DNA of 64,000 nt, from assembly GCA_934662505.1 (NCBI GenBank), contig CAKUKE010000007.1, positions 35,147 through 99,146 of the forward strand, read 5' to 3'. How positions within the stretch are numbered: position 1 is the first letter of the stretch; each line of letters begins with the position of its first letter. The translations under genes and the position numbers were made by a program. This DNA is from an uncultured Clostridia bacterium (GTDB lineage: Bacteria > Bacillota > Clostridia > Christensenellales > Aristaeellaceae). Under the pieces are notes generated by a model that did no database searches, was not told the origin of the DNA, and saw only the letters and a program-made list of their open reading frames with translations. Positions 32,442 through 41,448 of the stretch are shown here, one piece after another.

Positions 32442-34430
32442 ATGAGCTACGCCCGGCAGCAAACAAACAAATGGAAGAAACGGGCAGGGGTCTTTGCACT
32501 TCTGTGCGCGGTGCTGGTGCTTTTGTGCGCGGCCGCGCTGGCGGCAGGCGATCCGGTAGAGGTTACCGTGCAGGCTGACCCCGCGTCGTTTTCCGCGCCC
32601 GGCGATATGCAGGTCGTCATTCAGGTGAAAAACACCGGCGCGGAGGATATGCGCGACCCTGTCACCCTGCTGGATCCCGCCGGACAGACGGTTTCCGATT
32701 TCGGCGACCGGGGCGCTGCGCTGCTGTCCGCAGGGCAGACGGTGGAATGGCGCGGCACCTATCACGTGACGGAAAAGGATCTGGACGCGGGGCAGGCTGT
32801 GTTTACGGTGCAGTACAATCTGGAGGACGCCGATGGGAGCATTGCGGCCTGCACGCAGCAGGCGGCGGTGAAGCTGACCTTTACCGGCGAAAAAACCAGC
32901 CTGTCTGTCAAACGCACCCTCGACCCCGAGGTGGTGCGCAACGGCAAGACTGCCAGCGTGACCTATGAACTGTACAACGCGGGCAATGTGAACCTGACCA
33001 CGATCAAGGTGACCGAAACGCTCACCGGCAAGACGCAGACGGTGGATCGGCTGACCCCCGGTGAAACCAAGACCCTGACCTTTTCCACCCGGATGGGCAA
33101 TCAGAATCTGAAAAGCCGCGCCAGCATCACCTACAAGGCGGCGGGCAGCAGCGAGACCCTGACGGAAAAGGTGGAGGAAGTTACCATTCCCGTGGCCGCG
33201 CCCAACCTGTCCGTTCAGCTGGAGCAGGTGGGTCAGGCCAACGTGGGTGAACCTGCGGTGCTGCGCATGACGTTTGTCAATGCGGGCAATGTGAGTTATT
33301 CCAACGTGACGGTCAAGGACTATAAAAAGGGCGAAATGTTCACGGGCGTGGATATTCCCGCCGGCGCCACCGTGACGCAGGAAAAGGAGATCACGCTGGA
33401 CAAGCCGGATACCTTCAAATTTATCGCTACGCTGCATGATAACACCGGTGAAACCCGGGAAATGAGCACGGATGAGGTCAAGGTGCAGGTGTTCGACCCG
33501 GAAAAATCCCTGACACTGACGCTCAACCTGACCTGCGACCATGAGACGGTCACGCAGGTGCCGGCGACCGTTCGCTTTACGCTGAACGTGACCAACAACG
33601 CCGAGGTAACGGCCAAGAACGTGTCCATCCGCCACGGCGATGTGCGCATGTATACCATCGGAGAACTGGCTTCCGGCCAGTCCATTTCCCTGCAGTGGGA
33701 TGTGGCGATCTCTCAGGCGGGCAAATTCCGTTTTACCGCCTACGCGCAGGACGGGGTGGGAAACGATGTGACCTTTGAGTCCAACACGTTGCAGATCACC
33801 TATTCCATGCCCACCGAAGCGCCCACCGAGGCGCCCATTGTGACGGTCCCGCCGCTGGTGACCGTGGCGCCGCCCACGCAGGCGGATGTGAACCCTGTGC
33901 TGACGGGTGCAGGCAACCTGTTTTTGACCGTGGCGACGGTGCTGGGCGTGCTGTGCGCGGCCTGCGCGGCGCTCTTTGCGGTCAGCACGGCGGTGCGCGC
34001 CGGCAAACGCCGCCGCAGTGAAAATGCATACGACCACCTGGATCTGGCCGGCAGCCGGGATTATACTGAAACCCGGGCGCAGGAGAGCAGCGTGGTGGAG
34101 ACCGAGGAAACGGTCATGGACGAGGACGATGCGCCTGCCGCCGATGAAGGGACGGAGGAAGCGTCTGTGGAAGACGCGCCCCGGGAGATGCCCCATGAAA
34201 AGCTGCTGAACAGTCTGGAGGACGAGGATGCGCCCGAGCCTGAAGTGACGGTGGAGGACGTGATCGACCACAAGGTGGCGGAGCGCAACGCCGCGCCCGA
34301 ACCTTCCGATGCGATGCTGGAGGATGGCTTCCGCGTGTCCAGAGACGAAGCGAAGGCGCAGGTGGAAAGCCGCAGCCGCCGCCGGGCGGTGCGCAGCCGT
34401 CCGAAAGCGAACGGCGACGAGGAAGAATGA
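32442..34430 (+). CDS. Large membrane-anchored CARDB/DUF11-like surface protein
   Basis: 662 residues from ATG 32442 (GGGAGGG upstream). A signal peptide (WKKRAGVFALLCAVLVLLCA) is followed by four to five Ig-like beta domains of about 100 residues. Each has the CARDB/COG1361 style (VVIQVKNTGAEDM, YELYNAGNVNLTTIKVTETL, LRMTFVNAGNVSYSNVTVKD, FTLNVTNNAEVTAKNVSI). A Pro/Thr linker leads to a transmembrane helix (LFLTVATVLGVLCAACAALF, about residues 490-512) and a 150-residue acidic cytosolic tail ending in RSRRRAVRSRPK. Probably an adhesion or envelope-architecture protein. Confidence 0.82.
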   Translation: MSYARQQTNKWKKRAGVFALLCAVLVLLCAAALAAGDPVEVTVQADPASFSAPGDMQVVIQVKNTGAEDMRDPVTLLDPAGQTVSDFGDRGAALLSAGQTVEWRGTYHVTEKDLDAGQAVFTVQYNLEDADGSIAACTQQAAVKLTFTGEKTSLSVKRTLDPEVVRNGKTASVTYELYNAGNVNLTTIKVTETLTGKTQTVDRLTPGETKTLTFSTRMGNQNLKSRASITYKAAGSSETLTEKVEEVTIPVAAPNLSVQLEQVGQANVGEPAVLRMTFVNAGNVSYSNVTVKDYKKGEMFTGVDIPAGATVTQEKEITLDKPDTFKFIATLHDNTGETREMSTDEVKVQVFDPEKSLTLTLNLTCDHETVTQVPATVRFTLNVTNNAEVTAKNVSIRHGDVRMYTIGELASGQSISLQWDVAISQAGKFRFTAYAQDGVGNDVTFESNTLQITYSMPTEAPTEAPIVTVPPLVTVAPPTQADVNPVLTGAGNLFLTVATVLGVLCAACAALFAVSTAVRAGKRRRSENAYDHLDLAGSRDYTETRAQESSVVETEETVMDEDDAPAADEGTEEASVEDAPREMPHEKLLNSLEDEDAPEPEVTVEDVIDHKVAERNAAPEPSDAMLEDGFRVSRDEAKAQVESRSRRRAVRSRPKANGDEEE

Positions 34431-34479
34431 TCCCTCCCGTCTGGCAGTTAGAGGCTGGATAACCTGAAGATGCCTGAAA

Positions 34480-34511
34480 GAGGGAGCCCTTCCGGCTCCC
34501 TCCGTTTTTTT
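34480..34511 (+). terminator. Intrinsic terminator
   Basis: GAGGGAGCC (34480-34488) pairs with GGCTCCCTC (34494-34502), followed by seven T residues. Confidence 0.88.
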
Positions 34512-34552
34512 CGAGGGGGAGCACAGGACGGTCGGAGAAAGGAGACGGTTGC

Positions 34553-35116
34553 ATGTCGGACATTACCAAACGCGCGCTGGAGGCGTCGCTGAAAAATCTC
34601 CTGCTTCAAAAGCCGCTGGATAAGATCACCATCGGGGATATTGCGGAGGACTGCGGCATCAGCCGTATGACCTTTTACTATCACTTCAAGGATATTTACG
34701 ATCTGATCGAGTGGTCCTGCGTGGAGGACGCCCACCGGGCGCTGGAAGGGAAAAAGACCTATGAGACCTGGCAGCAGGGCTTTCTGCAAGTTTTTGAGGC
34801 TGTAGAGAAGAACCGTCCCTTCATCATGAACGTGTACCGTTCCATCAGCCGGGAGCATGTGGAAAACTATCTGTACAAGCTGACCTACGCGCTGATCATC
34901 GGCGTGGTGCGGGAGCAGGCGGAGGGGCTGGAGGTGCCGGAGGCGGATCAGGAGTTCATCGCTCATGTGTACAAGTACGCCTTTGTGGGGCTGATGCTGG
35001 ACTGGATCAAAGATGGCATGAAGGACGACCCGGGCGCGATCGTGAATCGGCTGGGCGTCGTGGTGCACGGAAACATCCGAGCCGCCCTTGAGCGGATGAA
35101 CCGGGCGAAAAAATAA
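34553..35116 (+). CDS. TetR/AcrR family regulator
   Basis: 187 residues. The N-terminal helix-turn-helix (LDKITIGDIAEDCGISRMTF, YYHFKDIYDLIEW) is typical of TetR, and the C-terminal part (NRPFIMNVYRSISREHVENY, YKYAFVGLMLDWIKDGM) resembles TetR_C_8/DhaS-like ligand domains. An inverted repeat overlaps its stop codon, and the oleate hydratase gene follows on the same strand, so it may control that gene and itself. GGAGAAAGGAGACGG precedes ATG 34553. Confidence 0.88.
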   Translation: MSDITKRALEASLKNLLLQKPLDKITIGDIAEDCGISRMTFYYHFKDIYDLIEWSCVEDAHRALEGKKTYETWQQGFLQVFEAVEKNRPFIMNVYRSISREHVENYLYKLTYALIIGVVREQAEGLEVPEADQEFIAHVYKYAFVGLMLDWIKDGMKDDPGAIVNRLGVVVHGNIRAALERMNRAKK

Positions 35117-35135
35117 TCAAACCTGTCTGTTTGAT
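35116..35135. promoter_or_regulatory. 20-bp palindrome at the end of the TetR gene
   Basis: ATCAAAC-N6-GTTTGAT. The arms are perfect; no T-tract follows. It might be an operator for the adjacent TetR protein, but it lies upstream of a terminator and 60 bases before the oleate hydratase promoter. Confidence 0.45.
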
Positions 35136-35155
35136 CAAAAAAACAGCATTTTTAC

Positions 35156-35188
35156 CGCCGTGTCAGAAATTCAGACACGGCGTTTTTT
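35156..35188 (+). terminator. Intrinsic terminator after the TetR gene
   Basis: CGCCGTGTC (35156-35164) and GACACGGCG (35174-35182) with a 9-nt loop, then six T residues. Confidence 0.88.
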
Positions 35189-35195
35189 CTGTTTA

Positions 35196-35224
35196 TTGCG
35201 GCGCGGAACGCGGCATCTTATAAT
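35196..35224 (+). promoter_or_regulatory. Sigma-A promoter of oleate hydratase
   Basis: TTGCGG (35196-35201), 17-bp spacer, TATAAT (35219-35224). An imperfect inverted repeat CGTTCGAGGG / CCCGAACG (35230-35252) covers the expected start point and could be an operator. Confidence 0.75.
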
Positions 35225-35290
35225 GAGGGCGTTCGAGGGAATGACCCGAACGGCGAAACAACAGCCTTGAAAATCAGGAGGTCGGAACCT

Positions 35291-37066
35291 ATGTATTATG
35301 GCAGCGGCAATTATGAAGCGTTTGCGCGTCCCCGTAAGCCCGAGGGCGTGGATCACAAATCGGCCTATATCATCGGCAGCGGTCTGGCGGCGCTGACGGC
35401 AGCGTGCTATCTGGTGCGGGACGGTCAGATGAAGGGCGATCACATCCACATTCTGGAAAAGGAAGACAGAGCCGGCGGCGCGTGCGACGGCTGGAAGTTT
35501 GAAAACGTGGGCTACGTCATGCGCGGCGGCCGGGAGATGGACAACCATTTCGAGGTGATGTGGGATCTGTTCCGCTCCATTCCCTCCATTGAGACCGAGG
35601 GTGTGAGCGTGCTGGACGAGTATTACTGGCTCAACAAGGCGGACCCCAACTACTCCCTGTGCCGTGCTACGGAAAAGCGGGGGCAGGACGCCCATACGGA
35701 CGGCAAGTTCGCCATTTCCGACAAGGGCGCCATGGAGATCATGAAGCTGTTCTTCACCCCGAACGAGGAGCTGCAGGACAAGCGGATCACCGACGTGTTT
35801 GACGACGAGGTGTTCTCCAGCAACTTCTGGCTTTACTGGCGCACCATGTTCGCCTTTGAAAACTGGCACAGCGCGCTGGAAATGAAGCTGTATCTCCAGC
35901 GCTACATCCACCACATCGGCGGTCTGCCCGATTTTAAGGCGCTGCGCTTTACCAAATACAACCAGTACGAGTCCATGATCCTGCCCATGATGAAATATCT
36001 GGAAAAGGCGGGCGTGCAGTTCCATTTCGGGGTCAAGGTGGAAAACGTGCTGTTCGACTGCACGGGAGAGCGGAAGCTGGCTACGGCCATCGAAACGGTT
36101 CGGGACGGCAGAAAAGAAACCATCGGGCTGACGGAAAGTGATCTGGTGTTCATCACCAACGGCGGCTGTGTGGAGAACTCCGCCATGGGCAGCCAGCACG
36201 AGCCTGCGCCCTACCGTACGGAGATCAAGGCGGGCGGCGGCTGGGATATGTGGCGCAAGATCGCGGCGCAGGATCCGGCCTTCGGCCATCCGGATAAATT
36301 CTGCAGCGATCCCGAGCAGACCAACTGGATGAGCGCCACGGTGGAAACGCTGGATCAGCGGATCATTCCCTATATCAAGAATATCTGCAAGCGCGACCCC
36401 TTCTCCGGCAAGGTTGTGACCGGCGGCATTGTGACCGTGAAGGATTCTTCCTGGCTCATGAGCTGGACCATCAACCGTCAGCCCCAGTTCCGTGAGCAGC
36501 CCAAGGATCACTGTCTGGTGTGGGTGTACAGCCTGTTTACGGATAAGCCCGGCGATTATGTCAAAAAGCCCATGCGGGCGTGCACCGGCAAGGAAATCTG
36601 CATGGAGTGGCTGTATCACATCGGCGTGCCTGAGGATCAGATCGAGGACATGGCGGAGCACAGCGCCAATACGGTTCCCGTCATGATGCCCTACATCGAC
36701 GCGTTCTTCATGCCCCGCGCTTATGGGGACCGTCCCAAGGTGGTGCCTGACGGCGCTGTGAATTTTGCCTTCCTGGGACAGTTTGCCGAAACCCCCCGGG
36801 ACACCATCTTCACCACCGAGTATTCCATGCGCACCGGCATGGAAGCGGTGTACACCCTGCTGAATGTGGACCGGGCTGTGCCTGAGGTGTGGGGCAGCGT
36901 GTATGATATCCGCGACCTGCTGAACGCTGCCGTGCAGCTGCGGGACGGCAAAAAGGTGACGGATATGGACACGGGACTGATGGAAAAAATCGCCTTTAAA
37001 GCGGTGATGGGCAAGATTTCCCATACCGATGTGGAAAAACTGCTCAAGGAATATAAACTGATCTGA
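35291..37066 (+). CDS. ohyA: Oleate hydratase (myosin-cross-reactive antigen family)
   Basis: 591 residues from ATG 35291, with CAGGAGGTC upstream. Adds water to the cis-9 double bond of oleate and linoleate, giving 10-hydroxy acids, with FAD as a structural cofactor. Visible are the FAD motif AYIIGSGLAALTAACYLVRD, GGREMDNHFEVMWDL (contains the acidic catalytic residue), RFTKYNQYESMILPMMKYLE (contains the conserved Tyr), NWMSATVE and FLGQFAETPRDTIFTTEYS. Length and motif order match the family. It is monocistronic, between its own promoter and a bidirectional terminator. Role: detoxifying host or dietary unsaturated fatty acids. Confidence 0.95.
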   Translation: MYYGSGNYEAFARPRKPEGVDHKSAYIIGSGLAALTAACYLVRDGQMKGDHIHILEKEDRAGGACDGWKFENVGYVMRGGREMDNHFEVMWDLFRSIPSIETEGVSVLDEYYWLNKADPNYSLCRATEKRGQDAHTDGKFAISDKGAMEIMKLFFTPNEELQDKRITDVFDDEVFSSNFWLYWRTMFAFENWHSALEMKLYLQRYIHHIGGLPDFKALRFTKYNQYESMILPMMKYLEKAGVQFHFGVKVENVLFDCTGERKLATAIETVRDGRKETIGLTESDLVFITNGGCVENSAMGSQHEPAPYRTEIKAGGGWDMWRKIAAQDPAFGHPDKFCSDPEQTNWMSATVETLDQRIIPYIKNICKRDPFSGKVVTGGIVTVKDSSWLMSWTINRQPQFREQPKDHCLVWVYSLFTDKPGDYVKKPMRACTGKEICMEWLYHIGVPEDQIEDMAEHSANTVPVMMPYIDAFFMPRAYGDRPKVVPDGAVNFAFLGQFAETPRDTIFTTEYSMRTGMEAVYTLLNVDRAVPEVWGSVYDIRDLLNAAVQLRDGKKVTDMDTGLMEKIAFKAVMGKISHTDVEKLLKEYKLI

Positions 37067-37071
37067 GTATG

Positions 37072-37105
37072 AAAAAAGGGGCGTTCGAAAGAACGCCCCT
37101 TTTTT
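37072..37105. terminator. Bidirectional terminator between ohyA and the catabolic operon
   Basis: Perfect 15-bp stem AAAAAAGGGGCGTTC / GAACGCCCCTTTTTT with a GAAA loop; it serves ohyA from the left and the minus-strand operon from the right. Confidence 0.93.
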
Positions 37106-37146
37106 GATGATGCGCGGGAAAAACGGGGACACAGCCGGCGTGCTTT

Positions 37147-38241
37147 TTACGCCCTCCCATCCAGCACCCGTTCGAAAATGGCCTGCGCCGTGTCCGCGTC
37201 AACGGCTGCCGGATGGTTGGAGAGCAGACGGGTCTGGATGAGGGATTCGCTGACAAGGTCCGGAATATCCCGGACGGTCAGACCGTAGCGGCGGATATCC
37301 GGCAACGGCAGGGCGGCGATCAGCGCGCAGATGGCGTCGTAATCAGGCAGGCGGTCGCGGATGTCGGGCAGTGTGATGTCCATCACCGCCTGAAACAGAA
37401 GGCTGTTTGCCGCGCCGTGGGGAACGCCGCGGCGGCCCAGCGCATAGGCCAGCGCATGGACGGCGGTCGTGCCGGCCAGAGAAAGAGCCGCGCCGCCCCA
37501 CAGACTGGCTTCCAGCATCCCGACCCGCGCCGCCGCATCGTGCGGCCGGGTGATGCATGCCGGAAGGTGGGTCAGGGCAAGACGCAGACCGCCCTCTGAA
37601 TAAAAGTGGCTGAGGGTGCCGGCACGGATGGAAATCAGGGATTCGGCCAGATGGCAGATGGCGTCCACCCCTGTGCAGGCCGTGATTTCCGGCGGGAGGT
37701 TCACGGTCAGAGCAGGATCCAGCACGGCTGCGTCGGGCACACAGGCGGGCGTGATGAGCGCCGATTTGCGGCCGGAGCGGTCGTCGATGAAAAGGGCGTT
37801 GGGAGTCGCTTCGCTGCCCGTTCCCGCCGTGGTGGGAACGGCGACGAGCTGGATGGCGCGGGTCTGGGGCGGCGCAGCCAGCGCGTCGTCGACTGCCGCA
37901 CGGCTGCCGAACAGCACGGCTGCCGCTTTCGCCGTATCCAGCACGCTTCCGCCGCCGATGCCCATAATGCAGGCGGGCTTTGCTTTCTCAAGCAGCGAAA
38001 GGGTGCGGGTCAGGTCGGAAAGCCTTGGCTCCCGGGAAGGAAGGAAGATGTAGAAAACGTGCCCGCAGGCGGACGAGAGGGCAGATTTCGCTTCGGCGTA
38101 GCCGCCTTTTTGATCCAGCCCATCGTCCAGCAAAACCGCCGTACGGCAGGGCAGGGCAGCGGCGGCCGAACGAAGCGCGCCTTCTCCGGAAAAAATCTGC
38201 TGCGGCAGGGGGTTGAAAATGTGGGAAAGCATCGTCACCAT
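37147..38241 (-). CDS. Iron-containing alcohol dehydrogenase
   Basis: 364 residues. The Fe-ADH family has its NAD(P)-binding GIGGGSVLDTAKAAAVL and PTTAGTGSEATPNALF motifs. Metal ligands are probably Asp in TGVDAICHLAES, His in the same segment, and two His in TTAVHALAYALG and GVPHGAANSLL. Last gene of the long minus-strand operon; it overlaps the aldolase stop. GTG 38238 or ATG 38232 are alternative starts better spaced from AAGGAG. In this context it probably reduces or oxidises an aldehyde made from the sugar acid; the exact substrate is unknown. Confidence 0.88.
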   Translation of the reverse strand: MVTMLSHIFNPLPQQIFSGEGALRSAAAALPCRTAVLLDDGLDQKGGYAEAKSALSSACGHVFYIFLPSREPRLSDLTRTLSLLEKAKPACIMGIGGGSVLDTAKAAAVLFGSRAAVDDALAAPPQTRAIQLVAVPTTAGTGSEATPNALFIDDRSGRKSALITPACVPDAAVLDPALTVNLPPEITACTGVDAICHLAESLISIRAGTLSHFYSEGGLRLALTHLPACITRPHDAAARVGMLEASLWGGAALSLAGTTAVHALAYALGRRGVPHGAANSLLFQAVMDITLPDIRDRLPDYDAICALIAALPLPDIRRYGLTVRDIPDLVSESLIQTRLLSNHPAAVDADTAQAIFERVLDGRA

Positions 38242-39125
38242 GTCTCCTTCTGCATGCTGTTTTGATGGAGGAACGCCTCAATGGCCGCTTCTGCGTCCGG
38301 GTCGGTCAGCCCAAAGGGACGGCGGACGGGACCTGCGGATAAACCTGAATGGTTGGCTGCGGCCTTGATGACGGAAACGGAGGATCCCAGCCGGAACAGA
38401 GCGCGGAAGGGGCGGATGCTGTCCTGCGCGCGGCGGGCGGCTGCCAGATCACCCGCTGCCCAGTGCTCATAAATGGACGCCATGCGCTGAGGAAACAGGT
38501 TGGCGACCCCGCAGATGCCGCCGCGTCCGCCGGCCAGCAGCGACCAGAGCAGCAGTGCATCGTTACCGCAAAGCACGTTGAAATCCGGCGGAACCGCCTC
38601 AAGATAGGAAAGCATCTGCTCAAAATTGCCGCTGGAATCCTTGATGCCGACAATGTTGTCGATCTGCGCCAGACGCGCCACCGTGGCCGGCGTCAGGTTG
38701 ACCCCGGTTCGCGCGGGGATGTTGTACAGGATGATCGGAAGGTCAACGGCCTGTGCGACCGCCGCAAAATGCGCGTAAAGCCCTTCCTGCGAAGCGGCGG
38801 CAAAATAGGGACACACAATGCTCAGTGCGTCGACCCCCAGGCGCTGTGCTTCCAGAGAAAGCGCGATGGTTTCCCGGGTGGTGCACATGCCGCTGCCGAA
38901 AAAGACGGGTATCCGCCCGTTTGTCTCCTGCAGGACGGCGTCGGCCAGCGCGAGCTTCTCCGCGGAGGAAAGGGCGTAGCCCTCTCCGTTTGTACCGGCG
39001 ATAAACAGACCGTGGATCCCTGCGTCCAGCTGGCGGCGCGTCAGACGGCGCATCTGTGCAAGGTCAATGCTTTCGTCCGCCTTCATGGGCGTCAGCATGG
39101 CGGTGATCACACCTTTTATTTCCAT
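38235..39125 (-). CDS. Dihydrodipicolinate synthase/N-acetylneuraminate lyase family aldolase
   Basis: 296 residues from ATG 39125, 10 bases after GGGAAG; an ATG 24 bases upstream has no binding site. TIM-barrel class I aldolase with the Schiff-base lysine in VGIKDSSGN, the Tyr of LYNIPARTG, and GTNGEGYALS near the pyruvate site (GTTGE in true DapA). It cleaves or forms 2-keto acids. In an operon with sugar-acid enzymes and sialidase-like proteins, a sugar acid or neuraminate-type aldolase is more likely than lysine biosynthesis. Confidence 0.87.
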   Translation of the reverse strand: MEIKGVITAMLTPMKADESIDLAQMRRLTRRQLDAGIHGLFIAGTNGEGYALSSAEKLALADAVLQETNGRIPVFFGSGMCTTRETIALSLEAQRLGVDALSIVCPYFAAASQEGLYAHFAAVAQAVDLPIILYNIPARTGVNLTPATVARLAQIDNIVGIKDSSGNFEQMLSYLEAVPPDFNVLCGNDALLLWSLLAGGRGGICGVANLFPQRMASIYEHWAAGDLAAARRAQDSIRPFRALFRLGSSVSVIKAAANHSGLSAGPVRRPFGLTDPDAEAAIEAFLHQNSMQKETW

Positions 39126-39132
39126 CAAAAAA

Positions 39133-40347
39133 TCACTTCCCATTTTCAATGTCGGTCAGGAGCTGAAGCAGGGTGTCCTCCCGGCCGAAGCTGCCCGACT
39201 TGCTGATGAGCGGCAAAACACCGGCGGCGCAGCGTATTTCACAGCGGACGGCGCCGCCCGGAAGGGGGGATACGATGCGCAGGTCTTCCGTTTCCAACTC
39301 GTCCAGTACGGCCTGCAGGGTATCGCCGCCTATGACGAGCAGCGTACCGAAGGGAGACAGCCGCAACGTGGAAGCGGCGGCGGCGCCCAGCGCCTGAGAA
39401 ACGGTGCGGGCAAAGGCTTTCAGCGGCATGCCCGTCTGGAGGGCGCTGCACCGGGCGGCTTCCGCTTCCGAGACGGTACAGGCTGCCGCGATGACGCTGT
39501 GGACGTTCAGCGCCCGGAGGCGCGCCGCCTGCCGCGCCGCTTCTTCAGGTGCGCTGGGTGAAAAGGATGCCTGCCGGGCGCGCCCTGACAGGAGCAGACA
39601 CTGCAGCTGAGCCAGCGCAACCGCGCTCACACTGCCGGAAACGATCAGCGCAGGGGCTGCAAATGCCCGGCAGGATACGGGTGAAGGGGCAGGACATAAT
39701 TGACGGGCGAGCGCGTCGGCAAGGCCGGCGCAGCCGGATAAAACGGTATGCTCCCACAGGGAAAGCGCCCGGGCGGCGGCAAGAGCCATTTCTTCCTCCG
39801 TCTGGACGCTCCAGACGCATATGCCCGGCCGCTGCTCGTCGGGCAGCGCATCCTCGGCAATGGGCAGACAGGTCTGGGCGCGCAAAAGGGCAGCCACCCG
39901 ATCCTGACGGACGGGGGAGAGGGGGTCACGGCCAAATACGCTCTGACTGACGGGAACGCCCTGTACAAAGTGGACGCCCTTATGGGTCACGCGGCCTTCC
40001 CGGGGGTGGGCGGGAATGAAGCAGATGCTCTTTTGCAGCGCGTGCGCCAGCGCATCCATGCACGCGCCGATGTTGCCCCGCAGCCCGGAATCGGTTTTCA
40101 GGAAAAAGCGGTTGCAGCCAAGCTGCCGGGCGGTGCGAAAGGCCTGCAGGGTGCGCTGCTCAGCCTCCTGGGCCGACGACGACCGGCAGGCTGTGTCGAT
40201 GACGACGACGGCGGCGGCGCCGTCTGGCAGGCGCTGCCCGTGCCGCAAAACGACGGTGGGCAGGCCGCGGGCGGCAAAACAGGCGCCGGTGTCCAGCGCG
40301 CCCGTCAGGTCATCCGCCAGAACGGCCAGTTTCCAGCGCCTGCTCAT
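39133..40347 (-). CDS. Four-carbon acid sugar kinase (DUF1537, D-threonate/D-erythronate kinase type)
   Basis: 404 residues. The N-terminal LAVLADDLTGALDTGACFA is the family hallmark, followed by FFLKTDSGLRGNIGACMDAL and IPAHPREGRVTHKGVHFVQG. The C-terminal nucleotide-binding domain has VSGSVSAVALAQL and FGTLLVIGGDTLQAVL. These kinases phosphorylate the 4-OH of four-carbon sugar acids. Directly before it lies a PdxA-type gene, whose product oxidises the 4-phospho acid to DHAP and CO2. GGAGGGGAGG precedes ATG 40347, inside the PdxA gene (38-base overlap). Confidence 0.93.
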   Translation of the reverse strand: MSRRWKLAVLADDLTGALDTGACFAARGLPTVVLRHGQRLPDGAAAVVVIDTACRSSSAQEAEQRTLQAFRTARQLGCNRFFLKTDSGLRGNIGACMDALAHALQKSICFIPAHPREGRVTHKGVHFVQGVPVSQSVFGRDPLSPVRQDRVAALLRAQTCLPIAEDALPDEQRPGICVWSVQTEEEMALAAARALSLWEHTVLSGCAGLADALARQLCPAPSPVSCRAFAAPALIVSGSVSAVALAQLQCLLLSGRARQASFSPSAPEEAARQAARLRALNVHSVIAAACTVSEAEAARCSALQTGMPLKAFARTVSQALGAAAASTLRLSPFGTLLVIGGDTLQAVLDELETEDLRIVSPLPGGAVRCEIRCAAGVLPLISKSGSFGREDTLLQLLTDIENGK

Positions 40348-41371
40348 GCCGCCTCCCCTCCGCCATGTCTGCCGCCAGCAGGATGGCTTCCGTCATGCTC
40401 TGAGGGTTGGCGCGGTTCTGCCCTGCCCGGTCGAACGCAGTCCCGTGATCCACGCTTGTCCGTATGATGGGCAGACCGACAGTCACGTTGACGCCGCTCA
40501 TTTGAGAAAACGCGCCGGTTTTTTCATCCATATGGAAGCCCATCAGCTTGATGGGAATGTGCCCCTGATCGTGGTACATGGCCACGACCAGATCATACTG
40601 GCCGCAGGCCGCCTTGACGAACACGGTGTCCGGGGGCAGGGGACCCTCCGCGAGGATGCCGTCCTTCTGCGCGTCGGCCACCGCCGGGGCGATGGCGCGG
40701 GCTTCTTCATCGCCAAAGAGTCCGTTTTCCGAGCAGTGAGGGTTCAGCCCCGCCACGGCAATCCGGGGCGGGCGGCGCAGAATGCGGCTGCAGGCCGTAT
40801 GCCCCAGACGGATGACGGACAGCACCCGTTCCCGGGTGATCAGGTCGCAGGCCTGCCGCATGGATACGTGAGTGGTGCAGTGAATGACGCGCAGGCTGCC
40901 GGCAATGAGAAGCATGGCGTAGCGCGTACTGCCCGTGTAATGCGCGAAGATTTCCGTGTGGCCGGCAAAAGCGTGCCCGCTCAGATGCAGCGCCTCCTTG
41001 TTGATGGGCGCTGTGACGACGGCATCCGCCTCGTGCTGCAGGGCCAGACGGATGGCCGTTGTAATACAGGTAAAGGCCGCTTCGCCGCAGGCGCCGCTGA
41101 CGATGCCGGGAACAAAGCGGGCGGTTTCCAGACCGTCCGGGCAGAGGTATTCCACCGTTCCCGGGCGGCCGAGCGCCTGAGCGGGGTGGGTCAGCCGACG
41201 GAAAGATAGAGGCGTATCCAGCAGCGCGGCGGCCTGACGGAGGGGCTCCGGCGCCCCGACGACGACAGGTACGCAGCGGTCGTACAGACCGGGATCGGAC
41301 AATGCCTTGACGGTGATCTCCGGCCCTACGCCGGCAGGGTCGCCCATGGTGATGAGAATAAGGGGTCGCAT
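40310..41371 (-). CDS. PdxA2-type 4-phosphoerythronate/4-phosphothreonate dehydrogenase
   Basis: 353 residues from ATG 41371, which has GGAGGCG 6 bases upstream; longer in-frame sequence is not needed. Motifs are ITMGDPAGVGPEITVKAL, VTAPINKEALHLSGHAFAGHTE (His metal ligand), AVAGLNPHCSENGLFG and KAACGQYDLVVAMYHDQGHIP. These belong to the NAD-dependent PdxA family. Paired with a DUF1537 kinase, such genes work in D-threonate or D-erythronate catabolism rather than in pyridoxal phosphate synthesis. The pairing is direct sequence evidence; the substrate isomer is not determined. Confidence 0.92.
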   Translation of the reverse strand: MRPLILITMGDPAGVGPEITVKALSDPGLYDRCVPVVVGAPEPLRQAAALLDTPLSFRRLTHPAQALGRPGTVEYLCPDGLETARFVPGIVSGACGEAAFTCITTAIRLALQHEADAVVTAPINKEALHLSGHAFAGHTEIFAHYTGSTRYAMLLIAGSLRVIHCTTHVSMRQACDLITRERVLSVIRLGHTACSRILRRPPRIAVAGLNPHCSENGLFGDEEARAIAPAVADAQKDGILAEGPLPPDTVFVKAACGQYDLVVAMYHDQGHIPIKLMGFHMDEKTGAFSQMSGVNVTVGLPIIRTSVDHGTAFDRAGQNRANPQSMTEAILLAADMAEGRRHEQALETGRSGG

Positions 41372-41393
41372 GTGACGCCTCCGTAAACGGGAG

Positions 41394-41431
41394 GGCACAC
41401 GGAGCGCCGCGTTCCGGGCGCTCCGTGTGCC
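41394..41431 (-). other. Strong intercistronic hairpin between binding protein and pdxA2
   Basis: Perfect 15-bp stem GGCACACGGAGCGCC / GGCGCTCCGTGTGCC with an 8-nt loop and no T-tract. Likely stabilises the upstream mRNA and dampens downstream expression. Confidence 0.8.
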
Positions 41432-41448
41432 TTGAAAGGTGCAGAAGA

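Noticed and set aside
31518..34271. 917-codon open frame on the - strand
   Set aside because: Lies opposite the Nudix gene and the surface protein; translation is repetitive and His/Gly/Arg-rich with no motif.
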